Translations under genes and position numbers: made by a program
Shown: positions 1 through 6,916 of the stretch, piece by piece
Numbering within the stretch: position 1 is the stretch's first letter
Layout of the letters: each line of letters starts with the position of its first letter
Notes under the pieces: model-generated
Seen by the model: only the letters and a program-made list of their open reading frames with translations
Database searches by the model: none
Told to the model about the DNA's origin: nothing
NCBI GenBank assembly: GCA_050288705.1
Contig: JBNKEI010000109.1
Location: 1-17,981 of the forward strand
Source of the DNA: JBNKEI01 sp050288705
GTDB lineage: Bacteria > Myxococcota > Myxococcia > Myxococcales > UBA5297
Direction: 5' to 3'
Length of the DNA: 17,981 nucleotides

Positions 1-13
1 ACAGCGTCTTCAT
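1..13 (-). CDS. 5' end of a minus-strand gene leaving the window
   Basis: The reverse strand reads AAGGAG, five bases, then ATG AAG ACG CTG (MKTL) into the window edge. The ribosome binding site and spacing are textbook, so a gene probably starts at position 13 and runs left. Only four codons are visible, so no function can be given. MKTL would suit the start of a signal peptide, but that is a guess. Confidence 0.4.
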
Positions 14-349
14 TGGATCTCCTTTTTAGAGTTATAGTTATTGCAGCCTAATTCTGTTGTTAACAAAACATAAACATGTTATGCCGACGACAAACCTATT
101 CATGTTGAATAGAGTCTTCGAAAAACAAGCTCGTTCTTGTAAGAAATATCGTATAACGAAAGACCCCCGTTAGGTCGCAACCTTCAGGCTATTATACTAC
201 ACCGAGAATCGAAAAGGATCAATGGTTTTTGATTGTTAGTGTAGACAAATGAAGGCAAAGGTAGTATGGTCGCGGGTTGATAATTTCTTGACTTTGCTTT
301 GTGATAGTATTTTGCTTATTATTTCTATTGATTTCAATCGGGGGATGCT
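14..349. other. Intergenic region with two dyads, no gene seen
   Basis: No convincing coding frame lies between the leftward start at 13 and the rightward TTG start at 350. It holds a perfect 10-base palindrome TTGTTAACAA (57-66), followed at once by an imperfect dyad CATAAACATGTTATG (69-83). Both lie upstream of the leftward gene and could be operator sites for it. A TATACT-like box near 194 has no good -35 partner. The short reading frame from 249 overlaps the start of the next gene and lacks a ribosome binding site. Confidence 0.35.
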
Positions 350-1243
350 TTGGGAAAAAGAATTTATTTCCGAAAAATATTCCGAAGTGCTCAGACTTTT
401 GTGTTCAGAGCGTTCAATTACTGTTTTAGGTCGAAGGTTCTGTTGGTTAGTTTTTGTCTATTGATTGGTTTTTTTAGTGGTTTAATTTTTTTAATGTACA
501 CGCAAAATTTTTCCGAAAGAGAGGAAGTGGCGTATGTCCGACTTCCACGAATGAGTTTAGAGGCAGCACCTCCAAAGAGGGTCGGGGCCGAAGAGCCTTT
601 AGGGGCCGTTCCATCCTTCAAACAAAGGGTTATCACCGCGATCATGAGAGACATTGAGGAGCAATGGAAAAATGCTCCTGTTGGTATGGGGACCTTAAAA
701 CTTGTTGATACCATGGAGGTTGGTGCTTCCCATCCCTATCCCATGGTGCTTGTAGTTTCTCTCGATAAGACTCTAAAGGAACTTCATGATAATCTTCAGC
801 GTCAGTTTCCTGAGGCTACTGGCTCTTTTTTTGATGGAATTAGTATTGAGCTAGCGCCTCGGCTTAGTGCGAATGTGGCGCCTAACAATGCCTTTGATGT
901 TACTCCGGTTACTCCTAGCGAAACGATTTTGGTCCATAAAAAGGCATCCTGGAAATGGAATGTGATTCCCAAAAAGCAAGGCAATCATCGGATCGAGGTT
1001 ATTGTTAACGGTCGAATTGCCGAAAATGGAGAATATCGAACTCTTAAAACATTTGCTAGCCATGTAAATGTAAGTGTTGGAAGTTGGTACAAAGTGAAAG
1101 AATCGCTAGTTTCGAATGCAAAATATCTGATAGGAACACTATTGTTGCCAGGATTTTTGTATCTTTGTAAACGAATTCGCGAATATTTTAGACGTAGGCG
1201 CAAATTACGTATCGAGCTATTAAATTTACATTCCGATCATTAA
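350..1243 (+). CDS. Two-TM membrane protein with extracytoplasmic domain
   Basis: Unrecognised 297-residue protein. The start is TTG at 350: an in-frame TGA lies at 329-331, no ATG is available before the first membrane segment, and a GGGGG run sits five bases upstream. A basic N-terminus (KRIYFRK) precedes a hydrophobic segment at about 30-50. The middle of about 200 residues looks extracytoplasmic. A second hydrophobic segment near 259-274 is followed by a very basic tail (FRRRRKLR), so both ends should be cytoplasmic. A WKWNVIPKKQGNH stretch near residue 200 resembles the W-W-P-G pattern of beta-sandwich domains that precede C-terminal TM segments in other bacterial membrane proteins; this is an impression, not a family assignment. 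It converges on the response regulator gene at 1286 with only 42 bases between, so it is not part of that operon. Confidence 0.75.
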   Translation: MGKRIYFRKIFRSAQTFVFRAFNYCFRSKVLLVSFCLLIGFFSGLIFLMYTQNFSEREEVAYVRLPRMSLEAAPPKRVGAEEPLGAVPSFKQRVITAIMRDIEEQWKNAPVGMGTLKLVDTMEVGASHPYPMVLVVSLDKTLKELHDNLQRQFPEATGSFFDGISIELAPRLSANVAPNNAFDVTPVTPSETILVHKKASWKWNVIPKKQGNHRIEVIVNGRIAENGEYRTLKTFASHVNVSVGSWYKVKESLVSNAKYLIGTLLLPGFLYLCKRIREYFRRRRKLRIELLNLHSDH

Positions 1244-1285
1244 CAATCGTATTTACTATAAATGGCAGTTTTTGCCGGTACGCAT

Positions 1286-1660
1286 TCATTGCATTTGTAA
1301 TTGAAAAAAATTCACAATGGCATCAAAATCCGGCGGTTTATGAAATACTGCGTCCACCCCAGGCGCGTTCTGTACCGCAGCCAAGTCTGATCCGGTGACC
1401 AAAGCCGCTTTGGATAAAAAAGGGAATTGTTTTCTCCATGCTCTTATAAGCTCGGCGCCAGTGGGATTATCTTTTCCCAGCCAGTGGTCGCAAAGAATAA
1501 GCTCCGGGGGGTTTTCTTGAGAAAGAATATTGATTGCTTCCTCGGGGGTTTGCGCTAATTGGACTCGTTCGATATAGCGCCTAAAGCACCGTAAATAGGA
1601 GCGACCAACATCGGCAACATCCTCAACTATCAAAAGCGCGCGCGCCATATATGCACTCAT
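1286..1660 (-). CDS. Receiver-only response regulator
   Basis: 124-residue CheY-type receiver domain and nothing else. Visible signature residues are the acidic pair E13-D14 in IVEDV, phosphoacceptor D58 in LILCDHW, T89 in ALVTG and K108 in HKPPD. There is no DNA-binding output domain, so it probably acts by protein contact or as a phosphorelay intermediate. It is the last gene of the four-gene operon; its ATG overlaps the stop codon of the preceding prenyl-synthase-like gene as ATGA, which implies translational coupling. The second Met (residue 5) is a possible alternative start, but the ATGA overlap favours the first. The cognate kinase is most likely the one encoded two genes upstream. Family assignment is secure; the partner is inferred from position. 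Confidence 0.9.
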   Translation of the reverse strand: MSAYMARALLIVEDVADVGRSYLRCFRRYIERVQLAQTPEEAINILSQENPPELILCDHWLGKDNPTGAELIRAWRKQFPFLSKAALVTGSDLAAVQNAPGVDAVFHKPPDFDAIVNFFQLQMQ

Positions 1661-2418
1661 TCTTTTGCTAAGTAAGCTCTAAGTTTCCCAAAAACAGGAT
1701 GAGCTTCTGGTGGAATTATTTCTAGGGCTCGATCAAACTCGGTCAACGCATCGGTACAAAGCTGCTGTATTGTTTTTGGTGACATGCATTGCAAACGACG
1801 ACAGCCTAATTTTTGATCATGTCGAATATAGGCGAGGAGACTAGCGGGTTCAATTATTGGTAAAAGAACACTAGGGTCGCGACGTGCCGATGCAGCCGCG
1901 GCTCGGAAATACATCTCCATACATCGACCCATCTTGCTGCCTGATTCTATGTAAATGGCTTCTGTCCACTTAGTAGCGACTAAATCGATTCTTTGGCCGC
2001 AGGTTGCGCTAGACAGTGCCGCGCAACAAGGGCCAATTAAAGAAAAGGAGCTTTGGCGCTCTATTTTCGAAGCGCTCAAAAAGGATAAGGCAAACATTTG
2101 TTGCGTCAGATTAATCTGGGCGGACACTGAAATATCTTCCAAGTACGCATTGCTATGGTTGTCTTCAATATCATCGATTAAATCGAGAGACGCAAATACC
2201 AGCTCCGCAAAAACACCCGCATCTAAAGCGGCTTGTGCGGAAGCTCCCAACGCACTGGCTAACTCAAAAGTCCAAGAACTAAAAGTCTTAGCATAGCTTT
2301 TTTTTAACACTCGGAAAACCAAAGAATAGCTTGATTCATCCAGGTCTCCTGAAGTTACCAAAGACCTTAAAAATGAAACAGTGGATCTTTGAATAGGCCG
2401 CCGATTATCAATTATCAT
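1657..2418 (-). CDS. Trans-isoprenyl diphosphate synthase-like protein, ComQ-like
   Basis: 253-residue, mostly helical protein. The order of motifs matches trans-isoprenyl diphosphate synthases: FAELVFASLDLIDDIED (first Asp-rich motif, DDIED at 82-86), then a helix rich in Ala/Asn/Gln, then CGQRIDL (140-146), Y156, and GSKMG (160-164), which stands where KTG or KxG normally is. The second Asp-rich motif is degraded to RHDQK (199-203), as it also is in the Bacillus pheromone prenyltransferase ComQ, to which the spacing is similar. The start is ATG 2418, preceded by GGGGGG seven bases away; a longer frame to 2502 only runs antiparallel through kinase sequence. The gene overlaps the kinase by 11 bases and the response regulator by 4, so all three are co-translated. 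It could bind or transfer a prenyl group, or be a non-catalytic sensor domain. The fold call is fairly sure; catalysis is not. Confidence 0.7.
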   Translation of the reverse strand: MIIDNRRPIQRSTVSFLRSLVTSGDLDESSYSLVFRVLKKSYAKTFSSWTFELASALGASAQAALDAGVFAELVFASLDLIDDIEDNHSNAYLEDISVSAQINLTQQMFALSFLSASKIERQSSFSLIGPCCAALSSATCGQRIDLVATKWTEAIYIESGSKMGRCMEMYFRAAAASARRDPSVLLPIIEPASLLAYIRHDQKLGCRRLQCMSPKTIQQLCTDALTEFDRALEIIPPEAHPVFGKLRAYLAKE

Positions 2419-3724
2419 GCGAAAGCCCCCCGTCAGCAAGCAATGAAATGTCACGTTTGCCAGGCAGTAGAAACTCGAATTGCGCTCCCCCGGCTGGGGC
2501 ATTTGCTATTTTGACTTCACCGCCCATTAGTTCTACACACTTTTTAACTAAATATAAACCAAGACCAGTTCCTTGGTCTTTGCCTTCGCTATAGAAAGGT
2601 TGAAAAGCAGAGGCAAGTGCCTTAGGAGAAAATCCTTGGCCGTTGTCCACAACATTTAAAGTTATTCGGGAGCCGCTGGAATCAGTCTGCGCAGACACTG
2701 TTATTTTTGTAGCCCCGGCATCTTTAGCATTGCGTATTAGATTCTGAAGAATAATTTTTATTTGTTCCGGCTGCCCAATAAGGTAAATATCTAGGCAACT
2801 GTTGTCAATGTTCATTATTCCTTCTTGTTGGTCATTTATCTGACGCAGAATAGAATTTAAATGGAAAACATCATTGGTAGACTTACATTTCTTTTTCAAA
2901 TCGTTTAACGATGTACGAACTAGCTCAATAGCGCGCTGGTGGGCAATTTCCGCATCATGTATCGCATCCTGTTGGTCTTCAGAAAGTTTTTCCTGGGCAA
3001 GATAATGCAAATTCATAGAGACAGTGGTTTGGTTATTGCGTAACTCGTGCAGCAAATCACCAACGCTCAGTAGTATATTGGCTAGAGCAATATCCATACT
3101 ATCTCTGGCTAAGCGGTCGGCGGTTCCTAATGCGGTGCGCAATTTAATATTTCGTTTCTGAGTTTCGCGTTGTCGACCTGTATTGGAACATCCAATAAAA
3201 AACAGCAGGTACCCCATGGCAGCAATTAAATAATTCGCGGTGGCGGATGAGTCGGAAACCGGAGCGCCGAAAAGAGTGAATACCACTAAAGCCGGCCCCA
3301 ATGTCGCAATGCTTATGAGTGGAGTAAGAGAAAAATCTTTGGAAAATTGGGTGCTGAGCATTAAACCTAGTGCTGAGGATAAAGCGTAACTGACCGGAGG
3401 CGAAGCTTTCACTATTGCCAAGCAAATCGCGGCAATGTAACAGGAAGTGTCCACCAAAGTCATGCATATTGCCAAGGCTCCTTTGCCATCAAGTTTCCAG
3501 TATAGAAAGGTGAAAGCTATACCTAGCAGGAGCCAAGATGCCGGCGCTATGGGGTTGCCGTAATGAGCTTTTGCTTCTGGTGTGCCGAAAAAAGCGGGAG
3601 CAATCAGAAAGGCTGTTCCCACGAAGATTACTAGCAAAATATTCTTTGGATGAGACTTTACAAGCGCTTCCTCGCGTACAAAAGACTCGCTGAATTGCTT
3701 CCACATTGCGAAGAAGAATTGCAT
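2408..3724 (-). CDS. Six-TM membrane sensor histidine kinase
   Basis: About 438 residues from ATG 3724. Six hydrophobic segments fill roughly residues 30-181 with very short loops, so the sensor is buried in the membrane and suited to a lipophilic or small diffusible ligand. The kinase core follows: H-box LLHELRNN with phospho-acceptor His226, N-box NLIRNAKDA (about 328-336), G1 box DNGQGF (360-365), FQPFYS, and G2 box GTGLGLYLVKK (385-395). H-E-L-R-N is an H-box seen in several peptide- and autoinducer-sensing kinases. No clear ribosome binding site precedes any candidate start; ATG 3724 lies seven bases after the stop of the 92-residue gene, while ATG 3754 or TTG 3766 would overlap it. Its C-terminus overlaps the prenyl-synthase-like gene. 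It should phosphorylate the receiver encoded at 1286-1660. Confidence 0.9.
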   Translation of the reverse strand: MQFFFAMWKQFSESFVREEALVKSHPKNILLVIFVGTAFLIAPAFFGTPEAKAHYGNPIAPASWLLLGIAFTFLYWKLDGKGALAICMTLVDTSCYIAAICLAIVKASPPVSYALSSALGLMLSTQFSKDFSLTPLISIATLGPALVVFTLFGAPVSDSSATANYLIAAMGYLLFFIGCSNTGRQRETQKRNIKLRTALGTADRLARDSMDIALANILLSVGDLLHELRNNQTTVSMNLHYLAQEKLSEDQQDAIHDAEIAHQRAIELVRTSLNDLKKKCKSTNDVFHLNSILRQINDQQEGIMNIDNSCLDIYLIGQPEQIKIILQNLIRNAKDAGATKITVSAQTDSSGSRITLNVVDNGQGFSPKALASAFQPFYSEGKDQGTGLGLYLVKKCVELMGGEVKIANAPAGGAQFEFLLPGKRDISLLADGGLSHDN

Positions 3725-3731
3725 TTTTACA

Positions 3732-4010
3732 TTAAGGAGTATAGCCACCGGCATCAGTGCTAGCAACGGCGTTTATGGAGTCAAGTGCTTTTTTAAGGCG
3801 AAGATTAAGTTCGTTCTTTTGTATCTCGTCTCCGGGAATTTGTACACTAATTTGTACTTCTCCGCCAGCTAATACTTCATGCAACGCAATTACCAAATTC
3901 TTTGCTGCTGGTGAGAAATCTCCCTTGCCTTGAGAATTTACCAGCATCAAACCATGAGACGCCAGAGATTCAAAATAGGCAAGCGTTTCATTGGTTAAAA
4001 TCACCGCCAT
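3732..4010 (-). CDS. Small protein leading the sensor operon
   Basis: 92-residue soluble protein, not recognised. The start is well supported: AAGGGGG five bases before ATG 4010. It has no signal peptide, no TM segment, no Cys and no Trp. The sequence suggests helix-strand-helix: an N-terminal helix around LAYFESLASHG, a hydrophobic helix AAKNLVIALHEVLAGG, a strand EVQISVQIPG, then an amphipathic helix ending in ALDSINAVAS and a short tail DAGGYTP. It is the first gene of the operon, at the position where a signal precursor or an accessory regulator might sit. The lack of Trp argues against a ComX-like peptide prenylated on Trp. It could be a kinase modulator. No function is claimed. Confidence 0.8.
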   Translation of the reverse strand: MAVILTNETLAYFESLASHGLMLVNSQGKGDFSPAAKNLVIALHEVLAGGEVQISVQIPGDEIQKNELNLRLKKALDSINAVASTDAGGYTP

Positions 4011-4029
4011 AACAACCCCCTTCTTATAG

Positions 4030-4054
4030 AAAAGCCTCCCAATGAGGCGTTTTT
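4030..4054. terminator. Bidirectional hairpin in a divergent leader
   Basis: GCCTC (4034-4038), loop CCAAT, GAGGC (4044-4048), with AAAA before and G-TTTTT after. It therefore looks like a short intrinsic terminator on both strands. It sits between two divergent starts (4010 minus, 4128 plus), 24 bases upstream of the minus-strand ATG. If the minus-strand promoter lies beyond it, near 4080-4115, the hairpin is in the operon leader and could act as an attenuator. The stem is only five G/C-rich pairs, so strength is uncertain. Confidence 0.5.
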
Positions 4055-4080
4055 GTGTCTTAGTTAAATCATCCTATAAC
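4053..4080 (+). promoter_or_regulatory. Putative promoter of the radical SAM gene
   Basis: TTGTGT (4053-4058), a 16-base spacer, then TATAAC (4075-4080). The -10 matches the sigma-70 consensus at five of six positions; the -35 is weaker. Transcription would begin near 4087 and give a leader of about 40 bases before ATG 4128. The -35 overlaps the T-tract of the hairpin, so the two elements may interfere. Confidence 0.35.
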
Positions 4081-4127
4081 ATGATCGAGTTTGTGAACAA
4101 GCGCTAGCTTTCAGAAAGGTGGTTGTC

Positions 4128-5486
4128 ATGAGAATTCTTTTGGTGAATCCGCCAATGATGTATGTAGAATCGGTGGAACGAGTCTGGACTTCTACACATT
4201 TGCATTTAATGTATTCATATCTTTTATCTCAGGGACATGAAATTGAAGTGTATGATGCATTGGAAAAATTGGGATTGCCATGTGCTTGTGGGGAAACCGA
4301 CGAGTATATCGAGCGTTTAACCAATGATTTAATTTCGTTGGAATTTGATATTGCCGGCATTTCTTGTTGGACGAGCTTTCAATACCTCGGGAGTATGGAG
4401 GTAGGTAAAATAATTAGAAAGCACTTTCCAGAAAAAATTTTGCTAGTTGGTGGATGGCATCCAACTTCTTTGCCCGAGGATTTTCTAGGTGGGTCCTCTC
4501 CCTTTGATTATGTGGTGCAAGGGCCAGGAGAGGCAGTTTGGAAAAAGCTGATTACGAAAGAGAAAAAACGGCCTTCGCAAGCCGTAGTTTTGCAAGGCGA
4601 GCCCATACCATTTGACTGTATTTCTATTGATTGGAGTTACCCCTGCGCTAAACAGGGGATATTTTTGAGTCGAGGATGTCCCCATCGCTGCTTGTATTGT
4701 CACGAGGGTAAAATGCCTCGCAACTGTTATGGCTTAGAGCGCGCCGTAGAAGAGTATTTGCAAGCCACAAAACACGTTCCTGCTGGTGACTTTGTACACG
4801 TTCAAGATGCCTGCTTTGGCGTGGATAAACAATGGCGTCGCGCGTTTTTAAGTAAAATTGCTAATCTGGTTAGCAACAATGTGCGGCTAGACGTGGAAAT
4901 GCGCATTGACCAAATGGAGCCAGAAGACAGCGAATTGCTTGGTGCGTGCCGGGCAACCGTATATTTTGGTTTAGAATCCGGTTCCACGCATACTCTTGGT
5001 ATTATGAGAAAGGCGCCCAATCCGGCAAAATATCTTTCCCGTTGCCTACAGGTGCTAAAAGAATGTGATCGTAATGGAGTGGAATACTATGTAGGTTTTT
5101 TGTATAACCACCCGGGCGAAACTCGAAAAGCTTTGGCAGAAAGCATTGAATTTTACTGGAAGCTTTTATGGGACGGACCTAGCGATAATCTGCTTGGCTT
5201 TGTCAGTCATCGATTCGCCTATTTTCCTGGTTCACCGTTTGACGCTTTGCAGCGCGATTTCGAAAAAAGATGGGGAACGGTTATCCGCCATCCTACTTGG
5301 TGGCGAACGCCCATGGCCGATCATCGTCAGCGAGCAGAGGATAATGTGGCCTCTCATGATTTGCCTTGTGAGCTGGCTACCGAAATGGCTCAGCGTATTG
5401 TCCTGGCCAATTGGCTGAATGCGTCCAGGCGTGTAGCAGTAAAACAGCGCTCTTTCAGTCAATCTGGTGCAGTGGCTCCTGGATAG
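4128..5486 (+). CDS. B12-binding radical SAM protein
   Basis: 452 residues from ATG 4128 (MRILLVNPPM), chosen over GTG 4119 because AGGTGG lies five bases upstream and this start is typical of the family. The N-terminal ~145 residues form a B12-binding-like Rossmann domain: LLVNPP, then DIAGISCW, GGWHPT and DYVVQGPGE. The radical SAM core carries the cluster motif GCPHRCLYC (CxxxCxxC: Cys184, Cys188, Cys191), which would bind a [4Fe-4S] cluster and cleave S-adenosylmethionine. Members of this class perform radical methylations or ring chemistry on lipids, antibiotics or peptides. The substrate is unknown; no DxHxxG cobalamin motif is seen, as in many class-B members. It is divergent from the prenyl-synthase/kinase operon, which suggests, without proving, a shared pathway. 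No terminator with a T-tract follows, only a dyad at 5501. Confidence 0.88.
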   Translation: MRILLVNPPMMYVESVERVWTSTHLHLMYSYLLSQGHEIEVYDALEKLGLPCACGETDEYIERLTNDLISLEFDIAGISCWTSFQYLGSMEVGKIIRKHFPEKILLVGGWHPTSLPEDFLGGSSPFDYVVQGPGEAVWKKLITKEKKRPSQAVVLQGEPIPFDCISIDWSYPCAKQGIFLSRGCPHRCLYCHEGKMPRNCYGLERAVEEYLQATKHVPAGDFVHVQDACFGVDKQWRRAFLSKIANLVSNNVRLDVEMRIDQMEPEDSELLGACRATVYFGLESGSTHTLGIMRKAPNPAKYLSRCLQVLKECDRNGVEYYVGFLYNHPGETRKALAESIEFYWKLLWDGPSDNLLGFVSHRFAYFPGSPFDALQRDFEKRWGTVIRHPTWWRTPMADHRQRAEDNVASHDLPCELATEMAQRIVLANWLNASRRVAVKQRSFSQSGAVAPG

Positions 5487-5500
5487 AACCTTTCAGAACC

Positions 5501-5516
5501 AGCATGCCGGCGTGCT
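5501..5516. repeat. GC-rich dyad after the radical SAM gene
   Basis: AGCATGCCGGCGTGCT is a 16-base inverted repeat, fully pairing if one U-G is allowed, 15 bases past the stop codon. There is no T-tract, so it is a stabilising hairpin or protein site rather than a clear intrinsic terminator. Confidence 0.35.
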
Positions 5517-5531
5517 CATTAATGAAACGAT

Positions 5532-5565
5532 TCTGTTCTAAAGATAACGTTTGTTTTGGAACAGA
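5532..5565. promoter_or_regulatory. Inverted repeat upstream of the recA-type gene
   Basis: TCTGTTC (5532-5538) and GAACAGA (5559-5565) form a perfect 7-base inverted repeat separated by 20 bases, about 150 bases before the RecA start. It resembles parts of SOS boxes (CTGT and ACAG half-sites), but the spacing does not fit the gammaproteobacterial CTGT-N8-ACAG or alphaproteobacterial GTTC-N7-GTTC LexA sites. It could be an operator or a leader hairpin. No canonical LexA box was seen between 5487 and 5714. Confidence 0.3.
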
Positions 5566-5714
5566 CTTTATTCTCCCCCAGGGAAAGAGTAGTGGCATGT
5601 TTGTAGCATAGATACTTCCAAAGTAATTAATCGCTCCTGTGAATAGTTAGTTTTTGGCCTTCTTAGGGTGAGCTTTAGGGATTTTGGGGGAATGAGATGT
5701 TGGGAGGCAAATCG

Positions 5715-6749
5715 ATGTCCAAGATTGGGGAAAAGCTAAAAGCAATTGGGGCAGCAATTGCGCAAATCGAAAAGCAATTCGGTAGCGGTTCTATTATGCG
5801 TTTAGGTAGTGAAGGAGGGGAAACGAAAGTGCAGGCGATTTCCAGCGGTTCACTAGGGCTGGATGCCTCCCTGGGGGTTGGCGGATATCCCCGCGGGAGG
5901 GTGGTAGAAATTTTTGGGCCAGAGGCTTCTGGAAAGACTACCCTTGCCCTGCATGCAATTGCGGAAGCACAAAAACAAGGGGGTATTGCCGCATTTGTTG
6001 ACGCTGAACATGCACTAGACGTGGCCTACGCCAAAAACCTGGGAGTCAAGTTAGAAGAATTGCTAATCAGTCAACCAGATACTGGCGAACAGGCGCTGGA
6101 AATTGCGGAACAATTGGTTCGTAGCGGAGCGGTTGATTTAGTGGTTGTCGATTCGGTTGCCGCGCTGGTTCCGAAAGCCGAAATTGACGGAGAAATGGGT
6201 GACGCGCACATGGGACTGCAAGCGCGGTTAATGAGTCAGGCTTTGAGAAAATTAACCGGGGTAGTTTCTAAATCGGGCTCCATTGTTATTTTTATTAATC
6301 AAATTCGTACCAAGTTAGGGGTAGTATTTGGAAACCCAGAAACCACTACTGGTGGAAACGCCCTAAAATTTTATGCCAGTATTCGTCTGGATATTCGCCG
6401 TGTTGGCCAAATTAAAGATGGTGACCAAATTACTGGAAGTCGTTCGCGGGTGAAAGTGGTTAAAAACAAAGTGGCTCCGCCTTTTCGGGAAACGGAATTT
6501 GATTTGATATATGGCAGGGGAATTGCTCATAACCATGAGCTTCTTGATTTAGGGTGCGAGCGAGGACTGATTGAGAAAAATGGAGCTTGGTTTTCATGGG
6601 GAGGAGAACGTATTGCGCAGGGAAGAGATCGTGCTTGCCAATGGCTTAAGGAGCACCCCGCGATCAAAGACGACATTTTGCAGAAACTAAAATTGAGTGA
6701 CGAAAAAGCAGCAACCAAAGAAAAGAGCATAGTTACGCGGGTGGCATAA
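5715..6749 (+). CDS. recA: RecA-family recombinase
   Basis: 344 residues from ATG 5715 (MSKIGEKLK). This start has GGAGG seven bases upstream; the frame extends to another ATG at 5697, which lacks that site. RecA forms ATP-dependent filaments on single-stranded DNA, pairs homologous strands and triggers LexA self-cleavage. Seen in order: IEKQFGSGSIMRLG, Walker A GPEASGKTT (68-76), SQPDTGEQALE, Walker B LVVVDS (142-147), the L1-region stretch EMGDAHMGLQARLMSQ, and the L2 DNA-binding loop FGNPETTTGGNALKF (205-219). The C-terminus lacks the usual acidic tail and ends KEKSIVTRVA. The core is canonical, but many positions differ from typical gammaproteobacterial RecA, and neither recX nor alaS follows. 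It may be the only recA or a second, acquired copy; the window cannot decide. An intrinsic terminator follows at 6818. Confidence 0.93.
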   Translation: MSKIGEKLKAIGAAIAQIEKQFGSGSIMRLGSEGGETKVQAISSGSLGLDASLGVGGYPRGRVVEIFGPEASGKTTLALHAIAEAQKQGGIAAFVDAEHALDVAYAKNLGVKLEELLISQPDTGEQALEIAEQLVRSGAVDLVVVDSVAALVPKAEIDGEMGDAHMGLQARLMSQALRKLTGVVSKSGSIVIFINQIRTKLGVVFGNPETTTGGNALKFYASIRLDIRRVGQIKDGDQITGSRSRVKVVKNKVAPPFRETEFDLIYGRGIAHNHELLDLGCERGLIEKNGAWFSWGGERIAQGRDRACQWLKEHPAIKDDILQKLKLSDEKAATKEKSIVTRVA

Positions 6750-6769
6750 ATTGAGGGGGAGGGGTAATT

Positions 6770-6808
6770 GGAACGCTGGTGGAGGGAAAAGGTAGGTGAG
6801 AGCGTTCC
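6770..6808. repeat. Perfect 8-bp inverted repeat after recA
   Basis: GGAACGCT (6770-6777) and AGCGTTCC (6801-6808) pair perfectly around a 23-base purine-rich loop, just beyond the recA stop codon and before the terminator hairpin. It may form a stem in the 3' untranslated region or be a protein-binding site. Confidence 0.45.
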
Positions 6809-6817
6809 ACAGGGAAG

Positions 6818-6847
6818 GGCCCGGAAAGGGAGGGTTTCGGGCCTTTT
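6818..6847 (+). terminator. Intrinsic terminator of recA
   Basis: GGCCCGGAAA (6818-6827), loop GGGAGGG, then TTTCGGGCC (6835-6843) with one bulged G, followed directly by TTTT. The T-run is on the plus strand, so it ends recA transcription. The loop and upstream arm also carry GGG runs (6812-6834) that could form an alternative G-quadruplex. Confidence 0.75.
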
Positions 6848-6916
6848 CCTGATTATTGTTCTAATGTGCGAATACTCGATGGCGATTGATCGCGTTTGCG
6901 CCAGATTCCTTTGGTT

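Noticed and set aside
249..464. 71-codon plus-strand frame at the left end
   Set aside because: No ribosome binding site; it overlaps the better-supported 297-residue membrane protein gene, whose first TM segment lies in the other frame.
5532..5565. SOS (LexA) box upstream of recA
   Set aside because: The half-sites resemble CTGT/ACAG, but the 20-base spacer does not match known LexA boxes; kept only as an unexplained inverted repeat.
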